From NCBI RefSeq assembly GCF_902167145.1, contig NW_023366917.1, positions 1 to 64,000 of the forward strand: a DNA stretch of 64,000 nt, given 5' to 3'. A program made the position numbers and the translations under genes. The notes under the pieces were generated by a model, which saw only the letters and a list, made by a program, of their open reading frames with translations, was not told the origin of the DNA and searched no databases. Origin of the DNA: Zea mays. Its lineage: Eukaryota; Streptophyta; Magnoliopsida; Poales; Poaceae. This document shows, piece by piece, positions 27,626 through 38,826 of this stretch (position 1 is the first letter of the stretch; every line of letters starts with the position of its first letter).

Positions 27626-28425
27626 GGTGATTGATGCCAACACAAACCAAAGCAAATATAGAAGTGCATAATTGAACTAGTTTGCATAATATAAGTGCAA
27701 AGGTTGCTTGGAATTGAGCCAATATAAATACTTACAAGATATGCATGGATTGTTTCTTTGTTTTTAATATTTTGGACCACGCTTGCACCACATGTTTTGT
27801 TTTTGCAAAATCTTTTGTAAATCTATTTCAAAGTTCTTTTGCAAATAGTCAAAGGTAAATGAATAAGATTTTGCAAAGCATTCTCAAGATTTGAAATTTT
27901 CTCCCCCTGTCTCAAATGCTTTTCCTTTGACTAAACAAAACTCCCCCTAAAAGAGATTCCTCTTAGTGTTCAAGAGGGTTTTGAGATATGATTTTAAAAT
28001 ACTACTTTCTCCCCTTTTGAATACAATAAGATACCAAATTGATAATTGAAAATTATATTTGAAAATTAGGTGGTGGTGCGGTCCTTTTGCTTTGGGCTCA
28101 ATCTTTCTCCCCCTTTGGCATGAATCGCCAAAAACGGAATCATTAGAGCCCTCCAAATAACGTTCTCCTCCTTTGGTCATAAGTAAAAGAGTGAAGATTA
28201 TACCAAAGTAGGAGTCCTTTTGTTTTGCTCTCTCCCCAAGAGAGCGGCTCGGAGTGATGGCGAAGGATGAGTTACGGAGTGGAAGCCTTTGTCTTCGCCG
28301 AAAACTCCAATTCCCTTTCAATACACCTATGACTTGGTTTGAAATAGACTTGAAAGCACATTAGTCATAGCATATTGAAGAGATATGATCAAAGGTATAT
28401 TCATGAGCTATGTGAGGTGTGCAAG
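27626..28425 (-). other. Sirevirus 3' non-coding region with repeated polypurine-like tracts
   Basis: About 800 bp between the end of RNase H and the polypurine tract hold no convincing gene. On the + strand the block CTCCCC(C) followed by T-rich or A-rich bases recurs near 27901, 27941, 28010, 28105 and 28231. On the element strand these read as extra polypurine tracts, a described Sirevirus trait. The small open frames here show no recognisable domain. Confidence 0.75.
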
Positions 28426-30130
28426 TTAGCAAAAGAAGTTTCTAGAATCAAGAATATTGAGCTCATGCCTAAGTTTGGTAAAAGTTTGTTCATCAAGTGG
28501 TTTGGTAAAGATATCGGCTAATTGATCTTTAGTATTAATGTATGCAATCTCGATATCCCCCTTTTGTTGGTGATCCCTAAGAAAATGATATTGGATGGCT
28601 ATGTGCTTAGTGCGGCTATGCTCGACGGGATTGTCGGCCATTTTGATTGCACTCTCATTATCACATAGCAAAGGGACTTTGGTTAATTTGTAACCGTAGT
28701 CCCACAGGGTTTGCCTCATCCAAAGTAATTGTGCGCAACAGTGACCTGCGGCAATGTACTCGGCTTCGGCGGTAGAAAGAGCGACCGAATTTTGCTTCTT
28801 TGAAGCCCAAGACACCAAGGATCTTCCCAAGAACTGGCAAGTCCCCGATGTGCTCTTCCTATTAATTTTACACCCCGCCCAATCGGCATCCGAATAACCA
28901 ATCAAATCAAATGTGGATCCCCGAGGGTACCAAAGCCCAAACTTAGGAGTATAAGCCAAATATCTCAAGATTCGTTTTACGGCCATAAGGTGGGATTCCT
29001 TAGGGTCGGATTGGAATCTTGCACACATGCAAACGGAAAGCATAATGTCCGGTCGAGATGCACAAAGATAGAGTAATGAACCTATCATCGACCGGTATAC
29101 CTTTTGATCCACGGACTTACCTCCCGTGTCGAGGTCAAGATGCCCATTAGTTCCCATAGGCGTCTTGATGGGTTTGGCATCCTTCATTCCAAACTTGGTT
29201 AGAATGTCTTGAGTATACTTTGTTTGGCTGATGAAGGTGCCCTCTGGGAGTTGTTTGACTTGGAATCCTAAGAAATACTTCAACTCCCCCATCATAGACA
29301 TCTCGAATTTTTGTGTCATGATCCTACTAAATTCTTCACAAGTAGATTCGTTAGTAGACCCAAATATGATATCATCAACATAAATTTGGCATACAAACAA
29401 ATCATTTGCAAGAGTTTTAGTGAACAAAGTAGGATCGGCCTTGCCGACTTTGAAGCCATTTGCAATAAGGAAATCCCTAAGGCATTCATACCATGCTCTT
29501 GGGGCTTGCTTGAGCCCGTAAAGCGCCTTAGAGAGCTTATACACATGGTTAGGATACTCACTGTCTTCAAAGCCGGGAGGTTGCTCAACATAGACCTCTT
29601 CCTTGATTGGTCCATTGAGGAAGGCACTTTTCACATCCATTTGATAAAGCTTAAAGCCATGGTAAGTAGCATAGGCCAATAATATACGAATTGACTCGAG
29701 CCTAGCTACGGGTGCATAGGTTTCACCGAAATCCAAACCTTCGACTTGGGAGTATCCCTTGGCCACAAGTCGTGCTTTGTTCCTTGTCACCACACCATGC
29801 TCATCTTGCTTGTTGCGGAAGACCCATTTGGTTCCTACAACATTTTGGTTAGGACGTGGAACTAAATGCCATACCTCATTTCTAGTGAAGTTGTTGAGCT
29901 CCTCTTGCATTGCCACCACCCAATCCGAATCTTGAAGTGCTTCCTCTACCCTGTGTGGCTCAATAGAGGAAACAAACGAGTAATGTTCACAAAAATGTGC
30001 AACACGAGATCTAGTGGTTACCCCCTTATGAATGTCGCCGAGGATGGTGTCAACGGGGTGATCTCGTTGGATTGCTTGGTGGATTCTTGGGTGTGGCGGC
30101 CTTGGTTCTTGTTCATCCTCCTTTTTCTTG
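28426..30130 (-). pseudogene. Sirevirus pol, reverse transcriptase and RNase H part
   Basis: This open frame encodes a copia RT and RNase H. The frame nominally opens at 30306, but its first ~60 codons are out of frame with the upstream pol. Numbering from there, RT signatures are [10 protein letters not shown] (~223-232), [10 protein letters not shown] (~263-272) and catalytic YVDD (309-312). RNase H carries SDADWAG (~472), STAEAEY (~511), CDN (~548) and a C-terminal [12 protein letters not shown]. Protein ends at 28426. It should be fused to protease-integrase as one polyprotein, but a shift in an A-rich run near 30117-30131 (AAGAAAAAGGAGG on the minus strand) separates the two. Motifs are intact, so decay is recent. 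The frameshift could be a sequencing error, but two further nonsense codons and a second shift in gag support real decay. Confidence 0.9.
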
Positions 30131-31672
30131 ATCATTTTCATCTCCCCCTTGATCATTGCCATCACCTTGAGGTGGCTCATCTTCTTGATCTTGCCTTTCA
30201 TCAACTTGAGCCTCATCCTCATTTTGAGTTGGTGGAGATGCTTGCGTGGAGGAGGATGGTTGATCTTGTGCTTTTGGGGGCTCTTTGGATTCTTTAGGAC
30301 ACACATCCCCGATGGACATGTTCCTTAGCGCGATGCACGGAGCCTCTTCATCACCTATCTCATCAAGATCAACTTGCTCTACTTGAGAGCCGTTAGTCTC
30401 ATCAAACACAACGTCATATGAGACTTCAACTAGTCCAGTGGACTTGTTAAAGACTCTATATGCCCTTGTGTTTGAGTCATAACCAAGTAAAAAACCTTCT
30501 ACAGTTTTAGGAGCAAATTTAGATTTTCTACCTCTCTTAACAAGAATAAAGCATTTGCTACCAAAAACTCTAAAATATGAAATGTTGGGCTTTTTACCAG
30601 TTAGGAGTTCATATGATGTCTTCTTGAGGATTCGGTGTAGATACAACCGGTTGATGGCGTAGCACGCGGTGTTGACCGCCTCGGCCCAAAACCGATCCGA
30701 AGTCTTATACTCATCAAGCATGGTTCTTGCCATGTCCAGTAGAGTTCGATTCTTCCTCTCCACTACACCATTTTGTTGAGGTGTGTAGGGAGAAGAGAAC
30801 TCATGCTTGATGCCCTCCTCCTCAAGGAAGCCTTCAATTTGAGAGTTCTTGAACTCCGTCCCGTTGTCGCTTCTTATTTTCTTGATCCTTAAGCCGAACT
30901 CATTTTGAGCCCGTCTTAAGAATCCCTTTAAGATCTCTTGGGTTTGAGATTTTTCCTGTAAAAAGAATACCCAAGTGAAGCGAGAATAATCATCCACAAT
31001 AACTAGACAGTGATTACTCCCGCCGATGCTTATGTAAGAAATCGGGCCGAATAGATCCATGTGTAGGAGCTCCAGTGGCCTGTCCGTTGTCATGATGTTC
31101 TTGTGTGGATGATGGGTTCCAGCTTGCTTCCCTGCCTGGCATGCGCTACAAATCCTGTCTTTCTCAAAATGAACATTTGTTAATCCTAAAATGTGTTCTC
31201 CCTTTAGAAGCTTATGAAGATTCTTCATCCCAACATGGGCTAGTCGGCGGTGCCAGAGCCAACCCATGTTAGTCTTAGCAATTAAGCAAGTGTCGAGTTC
31301 AGCTCTATCAAAATCTACTAAGTATAGCTGACCCTCTAACACTCCTTTAAATGCTATTGAATCATCACTTCTTCTAAAGACAGTGACACCTATATCAGTG
31401 AATAGACAGTTGTAGCCCATTTGACATAATTGGGAAACAGAAAGCAAGTTGTAATCTAAGGAATCAACAAGAAAAACATTGGAAATGGAATGGTCAGGGG
31501 ATATAGCAATTTTACCCAAACCTTTGACCAATCCTTGATTTCCATCCCCGAATGTGATCGCTCTTTGGGGATCTTGGTTTTTCTCATATGAGGAGAACAT
31601 CTTTTTCTCCCCTGTCATGTGGTTTGTGCACCCGCTGTCGAGTATCCAACTTGAGCCCCCGGATGCATAAAC
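30113..31672 (-). pseudogene. Sirevirus pol, protease and integrase part
   Basis: The frame is open from about 31672, just after a TAG at 31673-31675. The protease active site appears as ILDSGCTNH near 31619-31645 (DSG where gypsy elements have DTG). Numbering from the methionine at 31618, integrase follows: zinc-binding H123/H128/C157/C160, then the catalytic triad D188 (HMDLFGP), D251 (SDNGTEF) and E287 (NGVVERKN), with 35 residues between the last D and E as expected. An acidic, Q-rich linker rich in DE and PPT runs to the stop at 30113, where a frameshift cuts it from the RT. Protease lies in a different frame from gag, whose stop is at 31686-31688, so pol expression would need frameshifting or reinitiation. 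This copy cannot make an intact polyprotein. Confidence 0.88.
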
Positions 31673-31685
31673 CTACAAAACAAGT

Positions 31686-34091
31686 TTAGTTCTTGACTTT
31701 AGGTACCCAAATAGTTTTGGGTCCTTTGGCATTAGACACAAGAACTTTGTGTACCCAAACACAAGTCTTTGACCCCTTGTGCTTGCCCCCAACATATTTG
31801 GCAACTACCTTGCCGGATTTGTTAGTTAAAACATAAGATGCATCAAAAATTTTAAATGAAATGTTATGATCATTTGATGCACTAGGAATTTTCTTTCTAG
31901 GCAACTTAGCACGGGTTGGTTGCGTAGAGCTAGATGTCTCACCCTTATACATAAAAGCATGATTAGGGCCAGAGTGAGACTTCCTAGAATGAATTCTTCT
32001 AATTTTGCTCTCGGGATAACCGGCAGGGTATAAAATGTAGCCCTCGTTATCCTGAGGCATGGGAGCCTTGCCCTTAACAAAATTTGACAATCTTTTAGGA
32101 GGGGCATTAAGTTTGACATTGCCCCCCTTTGGAAGCCAATGCCATCCTTGATGCCAGGGCGTCTCCCATTATAAAGCATGCTACGAGCAAATTTAAATTT
32201 CTCATTTTCTAAGTTGTGCTCGGCAACTTTAGCATCTAGTTTTGCTATATGATCATGTTGTTGTTTAATTAAAGCCATGTGATCATGAATAGCATCAACA
32301 TCAATGTCTCTACATCTAGTACAAATAGTGACATGCTCAATGGTAGATGTAGAGGGTTTGCAAGAATTAAGTTCAACAATCTTAGCACGTAGTATATCAT
32401 TCTTATCTCTAAGATCGGAAATTGTAATTTTGCAAACATCAAAATCTTTAGCCTTAGCAATTAAATTTTCATTTTCTACTCTAAGACTAGCAAGAGAAAT
32501 GTTCAATTCTTCAATCCTAGCAAGTGAATCATCATTATTATCTCTAGGATTGGAAGTTGAAACAATGCAAACATGTGAATCAACCTTAGCATTTAAATTA
32601 GCATTTTCATTCCTAAGGTTGTCAATCATCTCACGGCAAGTGCTTAGCTCACTAGATAATTTTTCACATTTTTCTACTTCTAGAGCATAAGCATTTTTAA
32701 CCTTAACATGCTTCTTATTTTCTTTAATAAGGAAGTCCTCTTGGGTGTCCAAGAGATCATCCTTTTCATGGATGGCACTAATCAATTCATTAAGTTTTTC
32801 CTTTTGTTGCATGTTGAGGTTGGCAAAAAGGGTACGCAAATTATCTTCCTCATCACTAGCATTATCATCACTAGAGGTTTCATATTTAGTGGAGGATCTT
32901 GATTTTACCTTCTTTTTGCCGTCCTTTGCCATGAGGCACTTGTGGCCGACGTTGGGGAAGAGGAGTCCCTTGGTGACGGCGATGTTGGCGGCGTCCTCGT
33001 CGTCGGAGGAGTCGCTTGAGCTTTCGTCGGAGTCCCACTCCCGACAAACATGGGCATCGCCGCCCCTCTTCTTGTAGTATTTTTTCTTTTCTCTCCTCTT
33101 TCCCTTCTTGTCATTATCCCTGTCACTGTCACTTGATAATGGACATTTGGCAATAAAGTGACCGGGCTTACCACACTTGTAGCACACTTTCTTGGAGCGG
33201 GACTTGTAATCTTTCCCTCTCCTTTGCTTGAGGATTTGGCGGAAGCTCTTGATGACGAGCGCCATTTCCTCATTGTCGAGCTTGGAGGCGTCGATAGGTT
33301 GTCAACTTGGTGTAGACTCCTCCTTCTTTTCCTCCGTCGCCTTAAATGCGACGGGTTGAGCTTCGGATGTGGTGGGATCATCAAGCTCGTTGATTTTTCT
33401 CGAGCCTTCAATCATGCACTCAAAACTAACAAAATGCCCGATAACTTCCTCGGGGGTCATTTTAGTATATCTAGGATTACCACGAATTAATTAAACTTGA
33501 GTAGGGTTAAGGAAAATAAGAGATCTTAGAATAACATTAACCACCTCGTGGTCATCCCACTTTACGCTCCCGAGGTTGCGCACTTGGTTCACCAAGGTCT
33601 TGAGCCGGTTGTACATGTGTTGTGGCTCCTCCCCTTTGCGAAGCCGGAACCGACCGAGCTCTCCCTCGATCGTTTCCCGCTTGGTGATCTTGGTGAGCTC
33701 GTCTCCCTCGTGCGCGGTTTTGAGCACATCCCAAACCTCCTTGGCATTCTTCAACCCTTGAACTTTGTTATACTCTTCTCTACTTAGTGAGGCGAGGAGT
33801 ATCGTTGTAGCTTGAGAGTTGAAGTGCTCGATTTGGGCCACCTCATTCTCATCGTAGTCCTCATCCCCTACGGATGGTACCTGTGCACCAAACTCAACAA
33901 CATCCCATATACCTTTGTGGAGCGAGGTTAGATGAAATCGCATTAAATCGCTCCACCTAGCATAGTCTTCACCATCAAAAGTTGGTGGTTTGGCTAATGG
34001 GACGGAAAGTAAAGGTGTATGTTTGGAAATGCGAGGGTAACGTAGGGGGATCTTACTATATTTCTTGCGTTCTTGGCGCTTAGAAGTGACG
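31686..34091 (-). pseudogene. Sirevirus gag, main part (interrupted)
   Basis: The capsid region at ~33491-34091 includes motifs such as FDGEDYARWSDLM and EVWDVLKTAHEG, like the UBN2/retrotran_gag families. A CCHC zinc knuckle (C-X2-C-X4-H-X4-C) lies at 33143-33184. It is followed by acidic, serine-rich sequence and a long coiled coil (~32200-32850), typical of Sirevirus gag. Damage: TAA at 33491-33493, TGA at 33302-33304, and a shift in the C6 run near 32121-32126, after which the reading continues in another frame to the stop at 31686. The N-terminal piece is displaced to 43609-43887 by the nested element. Gag would form the particle that packages element RNA; this copy cannot encode it. Confidence 0.88.
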
Positions 34092-34096
34092 GACGC
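34092..34096. repeat. Left target-site duplication (GACGC) of the nested gypsy element
   Basis: GACGC precedes the LTR terminus TGTTGGGG at 34097 and recurs after the other LTR at 43604-43608. The interrupted target is the copia gag coding sequence. Confidence 0.95.
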
Positions 34097-34681
34097 TGTT
34101 GGGGACTTGTTCTCAAATGCTATGAATTAAGAACAAGGCAACATAGAATGTTAAATGATACTGTCCTTCGTCCGCGAAGCATTATTCCTTTGAGGATAAT
34201 GGATCTTAGACGAAGGTTGATAAGCGTCTTATTACGAAGTTGAACCTTCGTAATAAACTTTCAATAAACGTTGTAGAATAATGCAAAATAAAAGGTAAGA
34301 ATGAATAAATGATTCACAGATGCATTATATAATATTCACTTAATATATTGAATCATAAAATACAATGATACCTATGCCTTGACAAAGGTTGTATTCCGAG
34401 AAATGCGATTGCAAATGTCAGAAAATGCGTGAACAGTAACGTAATACTGTTCACTATTTATAGGCACAGGACGCAGCCTGTGAGGAATTACAAGTATGCC
34501 CCTTATAAGAATTTACAACGTTGACTCAGACCTTTATGGACTAAAAGGTCATTCTATCTTTAAGTCGGTTTGTAATGCCGAAGCTCTGCGAAAAGGCACC
34601 TTCGGCTATCTTGTGCGAACAGCTTCATCCGAGGATCACTTCTTTCTATAAGACCTTCGGCGACGAAGCATAGACCCAACA
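34097..34681 (-). repeat. Left LTR (3' LTR) of the gypsy element, 585 bp
   Basis: It runs from TGTTGGGGAC to AGACCCAACA. Only one base differs from the right LTR: T at 34512 against C at 43434. A minus-strand TATA motif lies at 34455-34462. Confidence 0.97.
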
Positions 34682-34697
34682 GTAGCCCCTTTCGCGG
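34682..34697 (-). other. Polypurine tract of the gypsy element
   Basis: On the minus strand GCGAAAGGGGCTAC leads directly into the LTR start TGTTGGGT. This is the usual form and place of a gypsy polypurine tract. Confidence 0.85.
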
Positions 34698-35114
34698 TGC
34701 TAGATCGTTTTTCGTAACGAGCTTGATCCGTGAAAAAAGTTTCTTAAGCTTCAGAGCGCCGAAGGTCTCAAAAAACACCTTCCCTGAGCTCGTTGTCGAG
34801 AAACGATTGGATTTCCCTGCGCGCAGCGGCCCCACCTTGCAGAGTTACTGTTCGATCACTGCGGTCCACCGTACAGCGAGTGCGAGCGGGTGTCCGCCTG
34901 GTGTAAAACTCCTGGCACTTCACCTTCTTACCTGCGGCACTATATAAACAGACGAGTAGGTGTGAAGTTACCACAGCATTTACTGCTATTTGCACTGTTT
35001 TGCTGCCAAAATTTTTAACCATCGCCGAAGCTTGTTTGTCAGATTTGAACGAAGCTCCATCTTGAAGCCTGCTTCGGAGAAAAAAGTATCAAAGTTTCAC
35101 AAGTTCATAATTAA
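34698..35114 (+). promoter_or_regulatory. Promoter and 5' leader of the antisense gene
   Basis: This non-coding stretch holds a canonical TATA box, TATATAAA at 34941-34948, about 167 bp upstream of the ATG at 35115. A start of transcription about 30 bp downstream, near 34975, would be expected, giving a leader of roughly 140 bases. The TATA is on the strand opposite to the element's own promoter. Upstream sequence is GC-richer than the leader. Upstream elements were not identified. Confidence 0.7.
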
Positions 35115-38003
35115 ATGGCCAGAGTTCGCTCTACAGCTAGGGTTGAGCGTGAGGGGGACGAAACTGAAGCTTCGGAGACTGTGCCCATCTCCGAAGCGAT
35201 GCAGCGCTCCGGACTGGTGACTGCGGAAGAAATGCCTGCTGCCGAAGCAAACCCGACAGCTGCCGAAGGAGAAGGGAACATTGAAGAAACCGACTCCGAA
35301 GATGACTACCGTATTGCCATGCCCAGCAAACCCAGCCACCTAGACTTCGGAAAATCGACTGTTTCAAAGGTTGATCTCGCCAAGATGGTGAAAGCAGGTT
35401 TTTTCAGTGAAGATCAGAAGAAGCTACTTCGCTTCGGGGGAGAAGAGACCACCCCGAAGCCAGAGAAGGACGAGGTTGTCATCTTCAAAAGTTTTTTAAA
35501 GGCTGGGCTAAGATTCCCTGTTCACGAGATTGTTGCGGAGATATTGAAGAGGTTTGGCATCTACCTTCACCAGTTAACTCCTAACGCTATCGTTAGGCTT
35601 AGCGTTTATATTTGGGCCCTCCGAAGCCAAGCAGTGGAGCCTTTTGCTGACAGTTTCTGTCGAGTTCATGAATTGCATTATCAAACAAAGGCCAGAAAAG
35701 ATGGGCTTCATGAAAACTTCGGTTGCTACAATTTTGCCTACCGGAAAACCGCAAAGTTTCCTGTAATCAGCTACCGAAGCAAATGGCCGGCAGGCTGGAA
35801 ATCAGAATGGTTCTATGTCAAGGTTGATGAGGACAAGGAGAAGCTTGTGCAAAGTCCACTCGAGCTAACTTTCGGAGAAACCCGACCCCACTGCAACATG
35901 ACACCAGAGGGTCAAACTCAACGGGCAATGGATGAATTCAGAATCATTGCAGAGCATATTGGTACCAGGGATCTGGTTCAAGAATTCTTAGCATTCAAAG
36001 TCTTCCCTACTCTGAAAAAATGGGAAATGCCAAAGTTAAAGGGGGAGAAGAAGGAAGGGGATCTTGTCCGGCTTCCTTACCACTTCAAATTCAAGAAATA
36101 TTTTAAGAAGCCCTGCCAAGAGTGGCTGGATATAGTTGAGGTGATGTGTAATGAAATTCTTGGAAATTATTCGAAAAAAGAAGATCAACTGATGACAGCA
36201 GCCTTCGGCACCCGTCCGAAGCGAAGGCTGAACCGAGTGCTTGATGCACTGGGTTTCGAATATCCTGACTATGCGCAGCTGAACAAGGGTGCTGAGGGCC
36301 AGAGAAGAAAAAGAGCGGCCGAAGCTTTAAACAAGGATGAAGAACAACCACCAAAAAAGAAGAAAATTGTCAAGAGAAAAATATCAACTCCAAAGCGAAA
36401 ACTATCCGAAGAAGAGGGGACCCCCACACCACCTTCTACTAGCGACGTGGAGGAAATTCTAAAGGTAATGACTGAACCCATGCCCACGAAGCTAAGTCCA
36501 TTAGGGCCTCGACTGACGAAGCTTTTTCAAAAGGTGGCGGAGCCGGAAAAAACGAAGATAACCAAAGCAAAAAGGCAAAGAATTATTGCCGTAACAGAAG
36601 TTATTGACAAGACGCCACCGAGAGCATCAATTCAGAAAACAGCAGCTACTGAAGACACAACAAACGTCGAAGTCGCACCTTCGGAGGTCGCGGCTACCGA
36701 AGCCGCTACAGCCGAAAATGTGAACTTAGAGACTACCATTGAGAATATCGACAAAATTTTAGAAGACATGGCTGCAGAAGAAGCTGCCGCTGCTGCTAAA
36801 AAAGTCATGGCCGCAGTGCCTGAGAAGGGGAAAGAAATAGCCGAAGTCGCTTCGGACGACGAAGCCTACACATTTCAAAATTTAATTGGGCAAAAACTTT
36901 CGGAGGACGAAATAGAAGAGCTAAAAGACTATGCCAAATCTTGCGGATACAGGCCAGGAGCTCTTCTATTCGGAGGTGTGGACGATGAAAAATTAGGCTG
37001 CATTCGAGACCAAACCGGAGCTAAGGTCATCGGTACTCTGTCAAAGAGTATCGGTTTTCCGAAGCTAGAGACAGATATCAGCCGCTACCGACGACAGCAT
37101 ATCGTCGGCAGCTTATTTTATTCCAATTTCAAGGTAAACAATCTTTTCTCTGTTCCTTATTGCTTTGGATAATGAAAATGTTACTAACGAAAACTGTTTC
37201 TGTGCAGAGCATGCTACTGAGCAAAGCTCTGAAGATGCAGCAGGATTTGGAGGACAAAAAACACGAAGCTATAATTGGAAATTTAGAGAGCAAAATAAAA
37301 GAACAATCAGCCATCATCGAAAAGAAAGACTTCGAACTTCAATCAACCGAAGGCTTGCTGGCAGAGACCGAAGCTAAAATATCAGAATTGAATTCGAAGC
37401 TTATCGGTCAATCAAAACAGTTTGAACAAGAAAAGCTAGAGCTTAATTCTAAACTTGAAGCCGAAGTCCAAGCCAACTCAAATTTGAAGAAATCATTAAC
37501 AAGCCTTCAGGATAAATGTTTGAATTTTAGCAACAATTGTATCCAACAACTAAAGAAGATCTTTTACTCAGTTGGAGCCAGCAGCGGGAAATTTACCCCT
37601 TCGGATGAAGATTTACCAAAAGCCTTCGATCATATCGAAGCTGAAATTGAAGAACTTGACGAAGTTATAGCTGGGCACGGTGACTTCTGTGCCTGGGTAG
37701 CTTCTCGGGGTACTGCTGCAGCATTCCTGAAGGCTGGCTGCGAGCATGGAAAGATTGTCAACAGGCCCAACTTCACCCTGTCTCCATCAATCCTGGACGA
37801 TATACCTGACCTCGCCCGAAGTATCTCAAATAGATTTATAAAAATGATATGGACAAAAGGCGGGCGGGAGAAGGCTGGAGACGAAGCTCGAAGTCATCTT
37901 GAACCAGTAAGAAATCCTACTTTGTACTTACCTTCTCCTTCATACTTGATTTTTACTCTGGATACCTGGATTCATGTAGGATGACGAAGCTGAAGGTGAT
38001 TAA
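35115..38003 (+). CDS. Antisense accessory gene of the Tat element, three exons, 'putative gypsy type transposon' domain
   Basis: Predicted exons are 35115-37133, 37208-37906 and 37980-38003, giving 913 aa; introns of 74 and 73 bp start GTAAAC/GTAAGA and end TGCAG/TGTAG, both in phase 0. Without splicing, each frame stops soon after its donor. Residues ~120-250 (FPVHEIVAEILKRFGIYLHQ, then a WALRS segment) resemble the plant 'putative gypsy type transposon' family (Pfam Transposase_28, PF04195), whose function is unknown. Residues 1-75 are acidic, ~412-429 form a lysine-rich possible nuclear signal, ~430-640 are low-complexity and rich in A, E, T and P, and exon 2 starts with a coiled coil (~675-790) followed by a globular stretch containing AWVASRGTAAAFLKAG. 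The gene lies antisense to pol, as accessory genes do in several Tat elements. It is not gag: no CCHC knuckle or gag core is visible. Intactness suggests it is functional or very young. Confidence 0.8.
37134..37207 (+). other. Predicted intron 1 of the antisense gene
   Basis: Donor AAG|GTAAAC and acceptor TTTCTGTGCAG|AGC match plant consensus, and the interior is T-rich. Removal joins two phase-0 open frames; retention meets a stop at 37170-37172. Confidence 0.82.
37907..37979 (+). other. Predicted intron 2 of the antisense gene
   Basis: Donor CCA|GTAAGA, T-rich body and acceptor CATGTAG|GAT are close to consensus. Splicing adds a seven-residue acidic tail ending at TAA 38001-38003; without it the frame ends at 37984. 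The protein differs little either way. Confidence 0.72.
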
Positions 38004-38459
38004 AGAATATGCCGCCGAAGCGGAAGCCTGAAGAAGATTAGTAGTAGTAGGCTAGAAAATACTGAGGAAAATTTGTAACAACTTGTTGTAAATACAATTA
38101 AACCGTTCTCAAGGAACTTTGTACATACCTTGTAATATATCCTTACCCTTTTATTAAGACGCTTTGATGTGGACGAAATCAATATTTTGAGCCGAAGGCG
38201 AAAAAAACACCTTCCCTTCTTTTCGTACACAACGAAGCATTAAAGACTGCTTCTTCTTTCTGCGGAAGCTTTGCTTTTTTGTACACTCCAAAACATAAAA
38301 GAATACTTCTCCTTTTTGCCGAAGCAACCACTTAGTAACACAGATCCCATGAATGAATGCTTATGAATGCAAATGCTATGATGTAATGTGTTGTGCGAAT
38401 GAATGTCCAAAACATATAACCGAAGCCACACTCAACCATTATTTCCTTGGAATCAACCA
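38004..38459. other. 3' region of the antisense gene, no gene seen
   Basis: AT-rich sequence with TTGTAAATACAATTAAA near 38085 and TTGTAATATATCC near 38130, plausible places for polyadenylation of the + strand transcript. No coding frame with a recognisable domain is seen. Confidence 0.5.
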
Positions 38460-38826
38460 CACATCAGCTCTGCATTCCCTTAGGAACGACTTTGGAGCTT
38501 CCTCGTCTTTTACTTAGACGGTATAAACTCTGCATTCCCTTAGGAACGTCTTTGGAGTTTCTTTGCCTTTTACTTAGGCGGTATAAGCTCTGCATTCCGT
38601 TAGGAACGTCTTTGGAGCTTCTTCGTCTTTTACTTAGACGGTATAAACTCTGCATTCCCTTAGGAACGTCTTTGGAGTTTCTTCGCCTTTTACTTAGGCG
38701 GTATAAGCTCTGCATTCCCTTAGGAACGTCTTTGGAGCTTCTTCGTCTTTTACTTAGACGGTACCAGCGTTGACTTTTCGCTGAGAGCTCTGCATCCCCT
38801 TAGGGACGTCTTTGGAGCTTCTTCTC
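38460..38826 (+). repeat. 60-bp tandem repeat array with internal hairpins
   Basis: Five 60-bp copies in exact register (38461-38760), each with CTCTGCATTCC and TTAGGAACG(T/A)CTTTGGAG, plus a diverged partial sixth at ~38786-38826. Copies alternate between type A (copies 1, 3, 5) and type B (copies 2, 4). Each has a hairpin with the loop TTTACTT: CGTCT/AGACG in A, and (C/T)GCCT/AGGCG in B. Tandem repeats between genes are common in Tat elements. The open + frame across it (38447-38773) only echoes the repeat. Confidence 0.92.

Noticed and set aside
27626..28425. Env-like gene of the Sirevirus
   Set aside because: Some Sireviruses carry one after RNase H, but here only ~800 bp remain, with short frames and no membrane segment or signal peptide.
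29311..30328. + strand frames opposite the Sirevirus RT and integrase
   Set aside because: Shadows of the coding strand, which carries clear RT and integrase motifs.
35097..36487. Minus-strand frames opposite exon 1 of the antisense gene, considered as a possible missing gag
   Set aside because: No capsid motif or CCHC knuckle; the + strand frame is far longer and has splice signals.
37134..37207. Frameshift instead of intron between the two + strand frames of the antisense gene
   Set aside because: Both intervals have good GT and AG borders, plant-like length (73-74 bp), T-rich bodies and phase-0 joins; two coincidental frameshifts with such borders are unlikely, though RNA evidence is lacking.
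38447..38773. 108-codon + strand frame with repeated CIPLGTSLEL phrases
   Set aside because: It is the 60-bp repeat translated; 60 is divisible by three so the frame persists automatically. No conserved domain, and the covarying stems explain the constraint better.
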